Origin: Clostridiaceae bacterium
GTDB taxonomy: Bacteria; Bacillota; Clostridia; Oscillospirales; Acutalibacteraceae
NCBI GenBank assembly: GCA_904501675.1
Contig: CAJGCL010000090.1
Location: forward strand, 1-8,046
Direction: 5' to 3'
DNA: 8,046 nucleotides
Numbering within the stretch: position 1 is the first letter of the stretch; the number at the start of each line of letters is the position of its first letter. Under the pieces are notes generated by a model. That model made no database searches and had not been told where the DNA came from. It worked only from the letters and a program-made list of their open reading frames with translations. Shown here in pieces: positions 1-6,097 of the stretch. The position numbers and the translations under genes are program-made.

Positions 1-72
1 AATGTGGATTCTGAAAATACAGATGAATTACTTTATACAATTAACGAGATACAGAGGTTCATAAATGATTGA
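1..72 (+). CDS. C-terminal tail of an upstream gene (partial), possibly trmK
   Basis: Frame 1 is open from the window edge to a TGA at 70-72 and encodes 23 residues, ending ELLYTINEIQRFIND. It looks like an amphipathic C-terminal helix. The stop lies inside the next gene (ATG at 65), an 8-base overlap, which is the usual arrangement of co-translated genes and supports this being a real coding end. What it encodes cannot be read from so little. In many Firmicutes the gene just before nif3 (yqfO) is trmK, the tRNA adenine-22 N1-methyltransferase, whose C-terminus is a helical extension; the fragment is compatible with that but contains no diagnostic motif. The identity is inference from gene order only. 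Confidence 0.45.
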   Translation, partial: NVDSENTDELLYTINEIQRFIND

Positions 73-610
73 TTTTATTACGCAAGGCGTAGGGTTTTTC
101 GGTGCAGCATTAAATTTCTTAAGCTTTCAGCAAAATAAAAGGAGCAGAATTATAGGTTTCCAGATTGGTGCCGCATTACTTTTTATTTTACACTACATAC
201 TTTTGGGTATTACAAATGGTGCAGATGCCTATACGGGCGCGGCTCTTAATTTTATAGGCCTTTCAAGATCCGTTGTATTTATAAATAACGATAAAAAGTG
301 GGCGAAAAGTCCTTTCTGGCTTGTTTTCTTTATTGTTGTTTCCACAATATCAGGTATACTTACATGGGAAAGCTGGTACTCTTTCCTTCCGCCACTTGCT
401 ATGATTTTAACAACAGTCAGCTACTGGATGAAGGATGAAACAAAAATCAGGTTCATTACTTTCCCAAGCTCACCTTGTTGGCTTATCTTCAATATAATAA
501 CAGGCTCTGTTGCAGGTATTGTTACCGAGTGCGTTGTAATGTCTTCGCTTATAATCGCTATTGTGCGTTATGATATTCTTAAAAAGGGTAAAAAGAAAAA
601 TGAAAGTTAA
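65..610 (+). CDS. ygjV: YgjV-family integral membrane protein
   Basis: A 181-residue, very hydrophobic protein with about six predicted membrane segments and a short basic C-terminus (KKGKKKNES). Its layout matches the bacterial inner-membrane protein family Imp-YgjV: an N-terminal TQGVGFFGAALNFLSFQQ segment, then repeated small-residue/aromatic helices and an RSVVFINNDKKW loop. The family is, to my knowledge, grouped with the PQ-loop/MtN3-like membrane proteins, but its substrate and function are unknown, so none is assigned. The start at 65 has an AGAGG ribosome site at 53-57, 7 bases upstream. The gene overlaps the preceding stop by 8 bases and the nif3 start by 11, so it is translated within the same operon. 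Recognition is from overall pattern and length; the family call is fairly good, the function open. Confidence 0.75.
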   Translation: MIDFITQGVGFFGAALNFLSFQQNKRSRIIGFQIGAALLFILHYILLGITNGADAYTGAALNFIGLSRSVVFINNDKKWAKSPFWLVFFIVVSTISGILTWESWYSFLPPLAMILTTVSYWMKDETKIRFITFPSSPCWLIFNIITGSVAGIVTECVVMSSLIIAIVRYDILKKGKKKNES

Positions 611-1340
611 AGAAATTTACGATTTTCTCAATAAAATAGCACCTTTTGAAACAGCAGCCCAGTGGGATAATACAGGTCTTTCTGTTGGCTCTCTTGGTAA
701 AGAGGTTGATAAAGTTATATTGTCTCTTGATGTTACAAATGATGTAATTAAAAGGGCGGAGGAAACAGGGGTTCAACTTGTACTAACTCATCATCCGTTG
801 ATTTTTGATGGCGTTAAAAATATTGAAGAGGCTAGCCTTGTTTATACTGCTGTTAAATCAGGAATAACCTTTATTTCAAGCCATACCTGTCTTGATAAAG
901 TAGTAGGCGGTGTGAACGACTGCCTTGCAAATGCAGTAGGTATTAAAAATCTTCGCTGTAGTGAAATTGATGAGTTTCTTAAAATTGGTGAAATAGAACC
1001 TTCAAGTGCAGAAGATTTTGCAAATAAAATTAAAAAAGTGCTTGGTGGTAAAGTGTCTTTTACAGATAGTGGGAAAACTATCAGTAAAGTAGCTCTTTGC
1101 TCAGGTTCGGGAGGAGATTTGGTTTTTGCTGCTGCCCAGGAAGGTGCGGATGCTCTTCTTACAGGTGAAGCAAAGCACCACGAAATGCTTGCATCAAAGG
1201 AATTAGGTATATCTCTTTTTGCTGCGGGTCATTACGAAACAGAAAATGTTGTTTTAGATTATCTTAAAAAATCATTAGAAAGTGAGTTTGATGGCTTGCA
1301 GGTTGAAATTTATTCTCCTGCAGTAATCAGACATATATAA
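600..1340 (+). CDS. nif3: Nif3/DUF34 family dinuclear metal-binding protein, short form
   Basis: A 246-residue protein of the Nif3-like (DUF34, YbgI/YqfO) family, cytosolic metal-binding proteins often mislabelled GTP cyclohydrolase 1 type 2; the true reaction is unsettled. Family signatures are all present: QWDNTGL at 21-27, THHP at 63-66, SSHTCLD at 93-99, GSGG at 169-172, TGE at 188-190 and GHYETE at 210-215. The expected ligands of the dimetal centre are H64, H65, D99, H211 and E215, with spacing like E. coli YbgI (recalled). At 246 residues it lacks the central PII/CutA-like insert of about 120 residues found in long Bacillus forms. The ATG at 600 is chosen because MKVKEIYDFL is the normal family N-terminus; the upstream in-frame ATG at 561 would add 13 basic residues that are YgjV codons read in another frame. 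The ribosome site AAGGG (584-588) is 11 bases away, a little long. It overlaps ygjV by 11 bases and ends 3 bases before rqcH. Confidence 0.92.
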   Translation: MKVKEIYDFLNKIAPFETAAQWDNTGLSVGSLGKEVDKVILSLDVTNDVIKRAEETGVQLVLTHHPLIFDGVKNIEEASLVYTAVKSGITFISSHTCLDKVVGGVNDCLANAVGIKNLRCSEIDEFLKIGEIEPSSAEDFANKIKKVLGGKVSFTDSGKTISKVALCSGSGGDLVFAAAQEGADALLTGEAKHHEMLASKELGISLFAAGHYETENVVLDYLKKSLESEFDGLQVEIYSPAVIRHI

Positions 1341-1343
1341 ATT

Positions 1344-3083
1344 ATGGCATTAGACGGAATGTTTCTGAGCTTTATGTGCAAGGAAGTTAATGATGTTCTT
1401 GCAGGCTCAAAGGTGGATAAAATTCACCAACCAGGTAAAAACGAGTTGGTGTTCATAATGCGCACAAGGGGCGGTATGCATAAGCTGTATTTTTCAGCAG
1501 ATGCAAACAGTCCTCGCTTCTGCATTGTTGAAAATACACCCGAAAATCCTCAGACCCCACCAATGCTTTGTATGCTTTTCAGAAAAAGGCTTGTAGGTGC
1601 TACTCTTATCAGTGTTGAACAGTATGGTCTTGATAGAATAGCTTTTTTCAACTTTGATGCTACTAACGAAATTGGTGATAAAGTAAAGCTTACTCTTGCT
1701 GTTGAAATTATGGCACAGCATAGCAATGTTATTCTTTTTGATAACGATAATAATAACAGAATTGTAGATGCCCTCAGGAGAGTGGATGCTCAGATATCTT
1801 CCTTCCGTCTTGTCCTTCCGGGAGCACAATATAAATTGCCACCTGCTCAGGAAAAGATAGATTTAAGAGAATGTGAGCCGTCAGAGGCTTGTGAAGCTAT
1901 TCTGAAAAACGAAAACGCGAAACTCTCATCTGCAATTATTAAAACAATTCAGGGCATATCTCCGTTGCTTTCCAGAGAGCTTTCTTATAGAGCCTGCGGT
2001 GATGATAAAGGTGTTTCTGAGCTTACTTCAGAAGAAAAACTGAATTTGTTTACTGAGCTGAGTTCGCTTAAAACAAAGCTTCAGTCAGGTGAGTGCGAGC
2101 CCAGTATTGTTCTTAACGAAGCGGATAAGCCTATGGAATTCAGTTTTTTACCTATAATGCAGTATGAAAATGCTTTAAAGGTTATAAAAAAAGAGAACGT
2201 GTTCTCTCTTCTTGAAGGTTTTTATAGCGAAAGAGACAGGTTTTTAAGAACACGCTCAAAAGCTTCAGAATTATTTAAAACTCTTGATAATTTAATAGAG
2301 CGTACTTCCCGTAAACTTAACAATCAGCATGAAGATTTGAAAAAATGTGCCGATAGAGACGCAATAAAAATTAAAGCAGAACTTATAACTGCATCTCAAT
2401 ATATGCTCCAAAAAGGTGCAAGTGTTTATGAGGTGTTTAATTACTATACAAACGAAAATGAAAAAATAGATGTTGATCCTGCATTGACACCCTCGCAGAA
2501 TGCACAAAGGCTTTATAAAGAATATCATAAAGCCTGCAAGGCAGAGGATATGCTTATTAAGCTTATTGAAGATGGGGAACAGGATTTAGAGTATTTAAAA
2601 TCTGTTCATGATATGTTATCTCGAGCTACTCTTGAAAGAGAGTTTGGTGAAATTAAAGATGAGCTTATTTCTCAGGGCTTTCTCAAACCCAAAAAAGAGA
2701 ATAAAAAGCAAATGAAAAAACAAGCACTTCAACCGCTTGAATTCAAAACAAGTCAGGGTCTTACAGTACTTGTGGGTAGAAACAATATTCAGAATGATAA
2801 GTTAACATTTAAAGCAGGTCGAAAGGGTGATATATGGCTTCATGCCCAAAAATGCCCGGGTTCCCATGTTTTGCTTCTTGCAGATGGTGGCGAAATCCCT
2901 GATGATGCTATAGTTGAAGCCGCAGAAATTGCCGCATATTATAGCTCTGCAAGAGAGGGAACTGTTGTTACAGTAGATTATACTGATGTTAAAAATATAA
3001 AGAAACCTAACGGTGCAAAGCCTGGTTTTGTAGTTTACTACACATATTATTCTGTGAACGTTAAACCAAAAAACGAAGCGTGA
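1344..3083 (+). CDS. rqcH: RqcH (NFACT/NEMF family), ribosome-associated quality control factor
   Basis: A 579-residue protein, normal length for bacterial RqcH, long annotated as fibronectin-binding protein FbpA. It binds obstructed 50S subunits carrying peptidyl-tRNA, recruits tRNA-Ala and directs C-terminal poly-Ala tailing, marking the chain for degradation. The NFACT-N domain spans about 1-180, begins MALDGMFL, carries the D97-R98 pair needed for tailing in B. subtilis (same numbers, recalled), and includes EIMAQHSNVILFD at 121-133. A helical region with a likely helix-hairpin-helix (about 190-245) and a long coiled coil (about 290-440, with LTPSQNAQRLYKEY at 381-394) follow. The NFACT-R domain (about 465-575) shows GRNNIQND 478-485, DIWLHA 496-501, PGSH 505-508 and KKPNGAKPG 553-561. 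No Shine-Dalgarno sequence is visible before the ATG, which lies 3 bases after the nif3 stop, so it probably depends on coupled translation. The stop codon lies inside the terminator stem. Confidence 0.96.
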   Translation: MALDGMFLSFMCKEVNDVLAGSKVDKIHQPGKNELVFIMRTRGGMHKLYFSADANSPRFCIVENTPENPQTPPMLCMLFRKRLVGATLISVEQYGLDRIAFFNFDATNEIGDKVKLTLAVEIMAQHSNVILFDNDNNNRIVDALRRVDAQISSFRLVLPGAQYKLPPAQEKIDLRECEPSEACEAILKNENAKLSSAIIKTIQGISPLLSRELSYRACGDDKGVSELTSEEKLNLFTELSSLKTKLQSGECEPSIVLNEADKPMEFSFLPIMQYENALKVIKKENVFSLLEGFYSERDRFLRTRSKASELFKTLDNLIERTSRKLNNQHEDLKKCADRDAIKIKAELITASQYMLQKGASVYEVFNYYTNENEKIDVDPALTPSQNAQRLYKEYHKACKAEDMLIKLIEDGEQDLEYLKSVHDMLSRATLEREFGEIKDELISQGFLKPKKENKKQMKKQALQPLEFKTSQGLTVLVGRNNIQNDKLTFKAGRKGDIWLHAQKCPGSHVLLLADGGEIPDDAIVEAAEIAAYYSSAREGTVVTVDYTDVKNIKKPNGAKPGFVVYYTYYSVNVKPKNEA

Positions 3084-3100
3084 TTTTTCACGCTTCGTTT
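3071..3100. terminator. Bidirectional intrinsic terminator between convergent genes
   Basis: A perfect 13-bp inverted repeat, AAACGAAGCGTGA at 3071-3083 and its exact reverse complement at 3088-3100, with a TTTT loop. On the + strand it is followed by TTTCTATTTT, a broken T-tract; on the - strand the stem runs into TTTTTTGGTTT, a better one. It therefore probably stops both the operon ending in rqcH and the araC-type gene. The rqcH stop codon TGA (3081-3083) is the last part of the left arm, and the stop of the opposing gene (3101-3103) begins at the next base after the right arm. Confidence 0.85.
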
Positions 3101-4315
3101 CTATTTTGCTCTGTATTCTTTTGGGGTTACACCCTCATATTTTTTAAAGATTTTTGTAAAATAGTTTACATCAAGCATACCGCAGCTTTGTGCAACAGTT
3201 TGTATTTGTGTACTACTGTTTTTTAGAAGATGTTTTGCTCGTTCAACTCTTTTTTTGTTTACATAGTCCGTAAGAGTAATGCCTGTTTCTTTTTTGAAAA
3301 GGGTAGAAAGATAACTGGGATTTACATTCAATAACTTTGCTTGCGTTTTTAAACTCAAATCTGCTGTTATATCTGTATCAATGCATGTAATAACCTTTTG
3401 TACAAGCAATGAATAGCCTTTTTGCGAGTGTTTCTGTACTAAACGGGAATATTTTCGAATCATTGTAAAGAATAATTCATCGCATTCATCTGTGTTTTTC
3501 GCTGCCTCAATTTTAAAAGCAAAATCTGAAGAAATACTATCTATATAAATAGGATGTACACCGCCATTTTCAACAGCTTTTCTTGAAAGGGTATTAAGCA
3601 CAATAAGAAAGTTTTTAGCGTTTCTTAATCTGTCGGTTATTCTTGATTCAAGCATGTTACTAGGCTTTGCGCTTGTAAAAAACATCTCTGCTTTATGAAC
3701 AAGACCTTGAGATATTGCGTTGAGTAGCTTATTTTCTTGTTCATATGCTTTTTCTATCATTTGTATTGTAATTAATGGAGATTCTTCATCCGCAGTTTTC
3801 TGCCCTTTTATAAGCACTGTTATGTCGCTGAGTTCATCATTTTGTTTTCTTGTTATTTCAAATTTATCAGCAGAACCATATATTTTTTCGCAAAGGCAGT
3901 TAATTGCAACACCTATAAAACCATCATCGGAAATATATGGTACAGCAGTAAAATATTTGTGTATATTTTTTATGGTGGATGTCGATAATGAATATGCGCT
4001 TGCTTTTTCCTCGATTTCGCTCAGAGAAATTATCTGGGAAGTATATGGACCAACAACAAGAGTTTTTTTGCTGTCATTTTCAGGCAGAGCGATAAAATAG
4101 TATTTGCAACCAAAAATGTCAGTTAAGAAAATACCTTCGCCAATGTCAACAGACGATAAATCAAATGTATTAAAATAATCGTCGTCGAGACCTAATAACT
4201 GTCGTATACCTAAATCAAGACTTTCCGGAATGTTATTATCGTTTATTATATGTGTACGTATTTTGCAGTTTTCAATAAAATTTATAAAAAACTCAAGTTC
4301 GTTTTCGTAAAACAT
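3101..4315 (-). CDS. AraC/XylS-family transcriptional regulator
   Basis: A 404-residue regulator. The last 100 residues form a standard AraC DNA-binding domain: the first helix-turn-helix lies at about 320-341 (LSLKTQAKLLNVNPSYLSTLFKK), the second at about 368-390, and the family signature KKYEGVTPKEYR ends the protein (391-402). The N-terminal 150 residues look like an alpha/beta sensory domain (FLTDIFGCKYYFIALPE, TLVVGPY) and the middle is helical. The segment RKAVENGGVHPIYIDSISS (245-263) resembles a linker I recall from a subgroup of Firmicute AraC regulators. No membrane segment is evident, so it should be cytoplasmic. The start has GGAG (plus-strand 4323-4326) 7 bases upstream. It is divergent from a sugar symporter and glycosidase gene, so it most likely controls them in response to the sugar or a derivative; the ligand is unknown. 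It converges on rqcH with only the terminator between. Confidence 0.9.
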   Translation of the reverse strand: MFYENELEFFINFIENCKIRTHIINDNNIPESLDLGIRQLLGLDDDYFNTFDLSSVDIGEGIFLTDIFGCKYYFIALPENDSKKTLVVGPYTSQIISLSEIEEKASAYSLSTSTIKNIHKYFTAVPYISDDGFIGVAINCLCEKIYGSADKFEITRKQNDELSDITVLIKGQKTADEESPLITIQMIEKAYEQENKLLNAISQGLVHKAEMFFTSAKPSNMLESRITDRLRNAKNFLIVLNTLSRKAVENGGVHPIYIDSISSDFAFKIEAAKNTDECDELFFTMIRKYSRLVQKHSQKGYSLLVQKVITCIDTDITADLSLKTQAKLLNVNPSYLSTLFKKETGITLTDYVNKKRVERAKHLLKNSSTQIQTVAQSCGMLDVNYFTKIFKKYEGVTPKEYRAK

Positions 4316-4329
4316 ATTCTGTCTCCAGT

Positions 4330-4359
4330 CTTACAAATATATGTATATTATCGTATAAT
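4330..4359 (+). promoter_or_regulatory. Candidate promoter for the symporter operon, overlapping the araC promoter
   Basis: CTTACA (4330-4335) and a perfect TATAAT (4354-4359) are 18 bases apart. The -10 box lies directly beside the -10 of the opposing promoter. If used, it gives a leader of roughly 160 bases before the symporter ATG at 4528. A competing candidate is CTCACA (4415-4420), 17 bases, TATAAA (4438-4443), which would give a shorter leader of about 80 bases. I cannot decide between them from the sequence. Confidence 0.35.
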
Positions 4360-4375
4360 TTTTTCGGAAAATCAA
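4347..4375 (-). promoter_or_regulatory. Candidate sigma-A promoter for the AraC-type gene
   Basis: Read on the - strand, TTGATT (plus 4370-4375) and GATAAT (plus 4347-4352) are separated by 17 bases. They match the consensus at 4 of 6 and 5 of 6 positions. Transcription would start near 4340, leaving a leader of about 25 bases that holds the GGAG ribosome site. Position and spacing are good, but the region is so AT-rich that chance matches are common. Confidence 0.5.
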
Positions 4376-4390
4376 CAGAAAATAAAAAAA

Positions 4391-4420
4391 ATACTAAAAA
4401 ACATAAAAATTATACTCACA
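4391..4420 (+). repeat. Direct repeat with 21-base period, possible AraC-type operator
   Basis: ATACTAAAA at 4391-4399 and ATACTCACA at 4412-4420 agree at 7 of 9 positions and are exactly 21 bases apart start to start, two helical turns. AraC-family activators commonly bind direct repeats with this spacing next to or overlapping the -35 box, and the second copy overlaps the candidate -35 at 4415. The repeat is short and AT-rich, so chance is a real alternative. Confidence 0.3.
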
Positions 4421-4443
4421 TTGTTAATCGTAAATATTATAAA
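4415..4443 (+). promoter_or_regulatory. Alternative promoter for the symporter operon
   Basis: CTCACA at 4415-4420 (4 of 6 to TTGACA), a 17-base spacer, and TATAAA at 4438-4443 (5 of 6 to TATAAT). The -35 box is poor, as is common for promoters activated by AraC-family proteins, and a 21-base-spaced ATACT direct repeat reaches into it (4391-4395 and 4412-4416). This makes it a reasonable activator-dependent promoter, but the match is weak. Confidence 0.35.
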
Positions 4444-4459
4444 ATGAGATTGTTGAAAA

Positions 4460-4492
4460 GTTTTGTTGATTTTTACCAAAAAATATCAAAAC
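4460..4492 (+). other. Weak AT-rich hairpin in the symporter leader
   Basis: GTTTTG (4460-4465) pairs with CAAAAC (4487-4492), and ATTTTT (4469-4474) with AAAAAT (4479-4484), with a small internal bulge and a four-base loop. The stem is nearly all A-T and probably unstable. It lies 20 bases ahead of the ribosome site. It may be a by-product of composition and is listed only as structure in the otherwise non-coding stretch 4316-4527. Confidence 0.2.
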
Positions 4493-4527
4493 TTGCAAAA
4501 AATACAGAAAAAGGGGGAGAATCTATT

Positions 4528-6054
4528 ATGGCTAAAAAAGAAGCTAAATTAGATTCAAAGGGCTTCCGTAAGTTTGGTATGCGCGATAAGGTTGCGTATG
4601 CTTTAGGCGATTTCGGATGCAATATGAGCTTTGCGCTTAAGGGCACAGTTCAAACATTCTGGCTTGTTTATATGATGATGGAGACAGGTTTATTATCTAT
4701 CCTTCTCTTGCTTGTTCAGGCTTGGGACGCTGTAAACGATCCGCTTATCGGTAGTCTTATAGATAACGATAAAAGAAAATATAAAATGGGTAAGTTCAAA
4801 ACATACATTTTTATCGGTGCTTGCGGTCTTTTAATTGCAGGTGCTGCTGTATTCCTTCCTTTCCCAAATGCAAGCGTAGTAGTTAAGGCAATTCTTTTCG
4901 TTCTTGGCTACATTGTTTGGGACGCTTGCTATACAGTTGCAAATGTTCCATACGGCTCAATGCTTTCTCTCATTACTGAAGATACAGGAGAGAGAGCACA
5001 GCTTTCAACATGGCGTTCAATCGGCTCAATGTTCGGTAACATAGTACCGATGGTTGTTCTTCCAATGATTATCTGGCAGAAGGTAACCTACGATGGTACA
5101 GGCGACTACCATACTAATCCGCTCACTGGTGAAGCATACAAAATTGGTGATGCGGTTCTCGATCCGCTCACAGGTAAGCAGTTCGAAACACTTTTAGGCA
5201 ACCGCGTTTTCTTTGCAGCTCTCATAATGGGTGTCCTTGGCTTTATCGCATTTATGATTATGATAAAGATAACAACTATCCGTGTAGATGAAAATGCTGT
5301 TAAAACAAATGAGGGCGGCGAAAAATTCAATATTATCGCTTCTTTCGGTAAGTTTATGAAAAACCGTCCTGCAGTAGGCGCAACAGTTGCTGCTATGGGT
5401 ATGTTCCTTGGTATGCAGTCCGCAACCACAGCAAATACAATTATGTTCGCAACATACTTCAATAATGCTTCAATGTCAGGCGTTGTTACAATGATTGGCT
5501 TCCTTCCAATGGTTGTGTTCATTCCTTTCATTAAACCACTTGTTAACAAGTTCGGTAAAAAAGAGGTTTCTGTTGTTGGCTCAATTGTAACTCTTGTAGG
5601 CGCAATTATCATGATGGGATTCCCAATGGTTGAGAGTCGTGAAAAAGCTTTACTTGTTTACCTTGTAGGTCTTGTTCTCTTTGGCGTAGGTATGGGCGTG
5701 TATACCTGCGTTTCATGGGCTATGATGAGCGACGCTATTGAGTACAATGAGTGGAAGTTTGGTACTCGTGAAGAAGGTACCGTATATTCACTCCACTCCT
5801 TCTTCCGTAAGCTTGCACAGGGCGTAGGTCCATCAATCGTAATTTTCGTAATGGGTCTTCTCGGTTATCAGGAAGAACTGGGTACAATCGGTCAGAGCTT
5901 ACAGACAGCTAAAAATATGTGTTGGCTCGTTGCAGGTCTTTACCTCTTAAGTGCAGTAATGCAGTTTATCGGTATTGCAGTTATCTACAACCTTGATAAG
6001 AAAAAGGTAGATACAATGACAGCAGAGCTTGAAGCAAGCAGAACTGCTCAATAA
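4528..6054 (+). CDS. GPH-family (MelB/UidB-like) sugar:cation symporter
   Basis: A 508-residue, 12-helix transporter of the glycoside-pentoside-hexuronide:cation symporter family in the major facilitator superfamily, expected in the cytoplasmic membrane. Signatures are YALGDFG (24-30), WDAVNDPLIGSLID (66-79) with D67 and D71 at the places of the MelB cation-site aspartates D55 and D59, the KMGKFK loop (86-91), NVPYGSM (139-145), ERAQLSTWR (155-163), and SDAIEYNEWKFGTREEGTVYS (401-421). Positions matching MelB sugar-contact residues D19 and D124 appear to be N32 and N139, as I recall for UidB-type members, so melibiose itself is unlikely. The outward loop between helices 5 and 6 (about 184-225) is long and contains PLTG twice. 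The ATG at 4528 is chosen: it has GGGGGAG (4513-4519) 8 bases upstream, while the in-frame ATG at 4444 would add 28 residues and has no ribosome site. It precedes the GH2 gene by 73 bases. The importer probably supplies that enzyme. C-ending Phe codons are commoner here than in rqcH. Confidence 0.93.
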   Translation: MAKKEAKLDSKGFRKFGMRDKVAYALGDFGCNMSFALKGTVQTFWLVYMMMETGLLSILLLLVQAWDAVNDPLIGSLIDNDKRKYKMGKFKTYIFIGACGLLIAGAAVFLPFPNASVVVKAILFVLGYIVWDACYTVANVPYGSMLSLITEDTGERAQLSTWRSIGSMFGNIVPMVVLPMIIWQKVTYDGTGDYHTNPLTGEAYKIGDAVLDPLTGKQFETLLGNRVFFAALIMGVLGFIAFMIMIKITTIRVDENAVKTNEGGEKFNIIASFGKFMKNRPAVGATVAAMGMFLGMQSATTANTIMFATYFNNASMSGVVTMIGFLPMVVFIPFIKPLVNKFGKKEVSVVGSIVTLVGAIIMMGFPMVESREKALLVYLVGLVLFGVGMGVYTCVSWAMMSDAIEYNEWKFGTREEGTVYSLHSFFRKLAQGVGPSIVIFVMGLLGYQEELGTIGQSLQTAKNMCWLVAGLYLLSAVMQFIGIAVIYNLDKKKVDTMTAELEASRTAQ

Positions 6055-6063
6055 AATTAAAAT

Positions 6064-6097
6064 TGATGCCCGATAGATGAAAATCTACCGGGCATTA
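6064..6097 (+). other. Intercistronic hairpin without T-tract
   Basis: ATGCCCG-A-TAGAT (6066-6078) pairs with ATCTA-C-CGGGCAT (6083-6095) around a GAAA tetraloop, with one A-C mismatch; a G-T and a T-A pair extend the base. It begins 9 bases after the symporter stop and is followed by TATATAAG, not a T run, so it is a poor intrinsic terminator. A role in mRNA processing, 3'-end protection of the symporter transcript or partial attenuation before the hydrolase gene is more likely. The GC-rich stem stands out in this AT-rich gap. Confidence 0.6.

Larger units (their letters stand above)
4368..4473. repeat. TTGTTGA-type repeats flanking the symporter leader
   Basis: AAAATCAACAG at 4368-4378 is the reverse complement, 10 of 11 bases, of TTGTTGATTTT at 4463-4473. 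Further copies of the core are TTGTTGA at 4450-4456 and TTGTTAA at 4421-4427. The set brackets the candidate promoters and could be regulator sites able to form a loop between an upstream and a leader copy. Base composition makes some of these matches expected by chance. Confidence 0.25.

Noticed and set aside
561..599. Upstream in-frame ATG giving a 259-residue Nif3
   Set aside because: It adds 13 residues not typical of the family and deepens the overlap with ygjV to 50 bases; MKVKEIYDFL from 600 is the expected N-terminus.
579..2528. Three - strand open frames (579-776, 1494-1829, 2292-2528) opposite nif3 and rqcH
   Set aside because: They are antisense to conserved domains, rich in Cys/Ile/Phe as expected from reading the reverse of A/T-rich codons, and lack ribosome sites.
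3720..4447. Two + strand open frames (3720-4100 and 4250-4447) over the 5' part of the AraC-type gene
   Set aside because: The first is fully antisense to conserved regulator codons; the second crosses the start region and translates to low-complexity K/I-rich sequence from AT-rich DNA.
4444..4527. N-terminal extension of the symporter
   Set aside because: There is no ribosome site before 4444, whereas the ATG at 4528 has a strong one and matches the family start.
4316..4527. Riboswitch or small RNA in the divergent region
   Set aside because: The stretch is almost entirely A/T with only weak pairing, and no conserved riboswitch core is recognisable.
5106..5612. A 168-codon open frame on the - strand inside the symporter gene
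   Set aside because: It lies wholly opposite a well-conserved coding region, has no ribosome site or recognisable domain, and its content mirrors the symporter codons.
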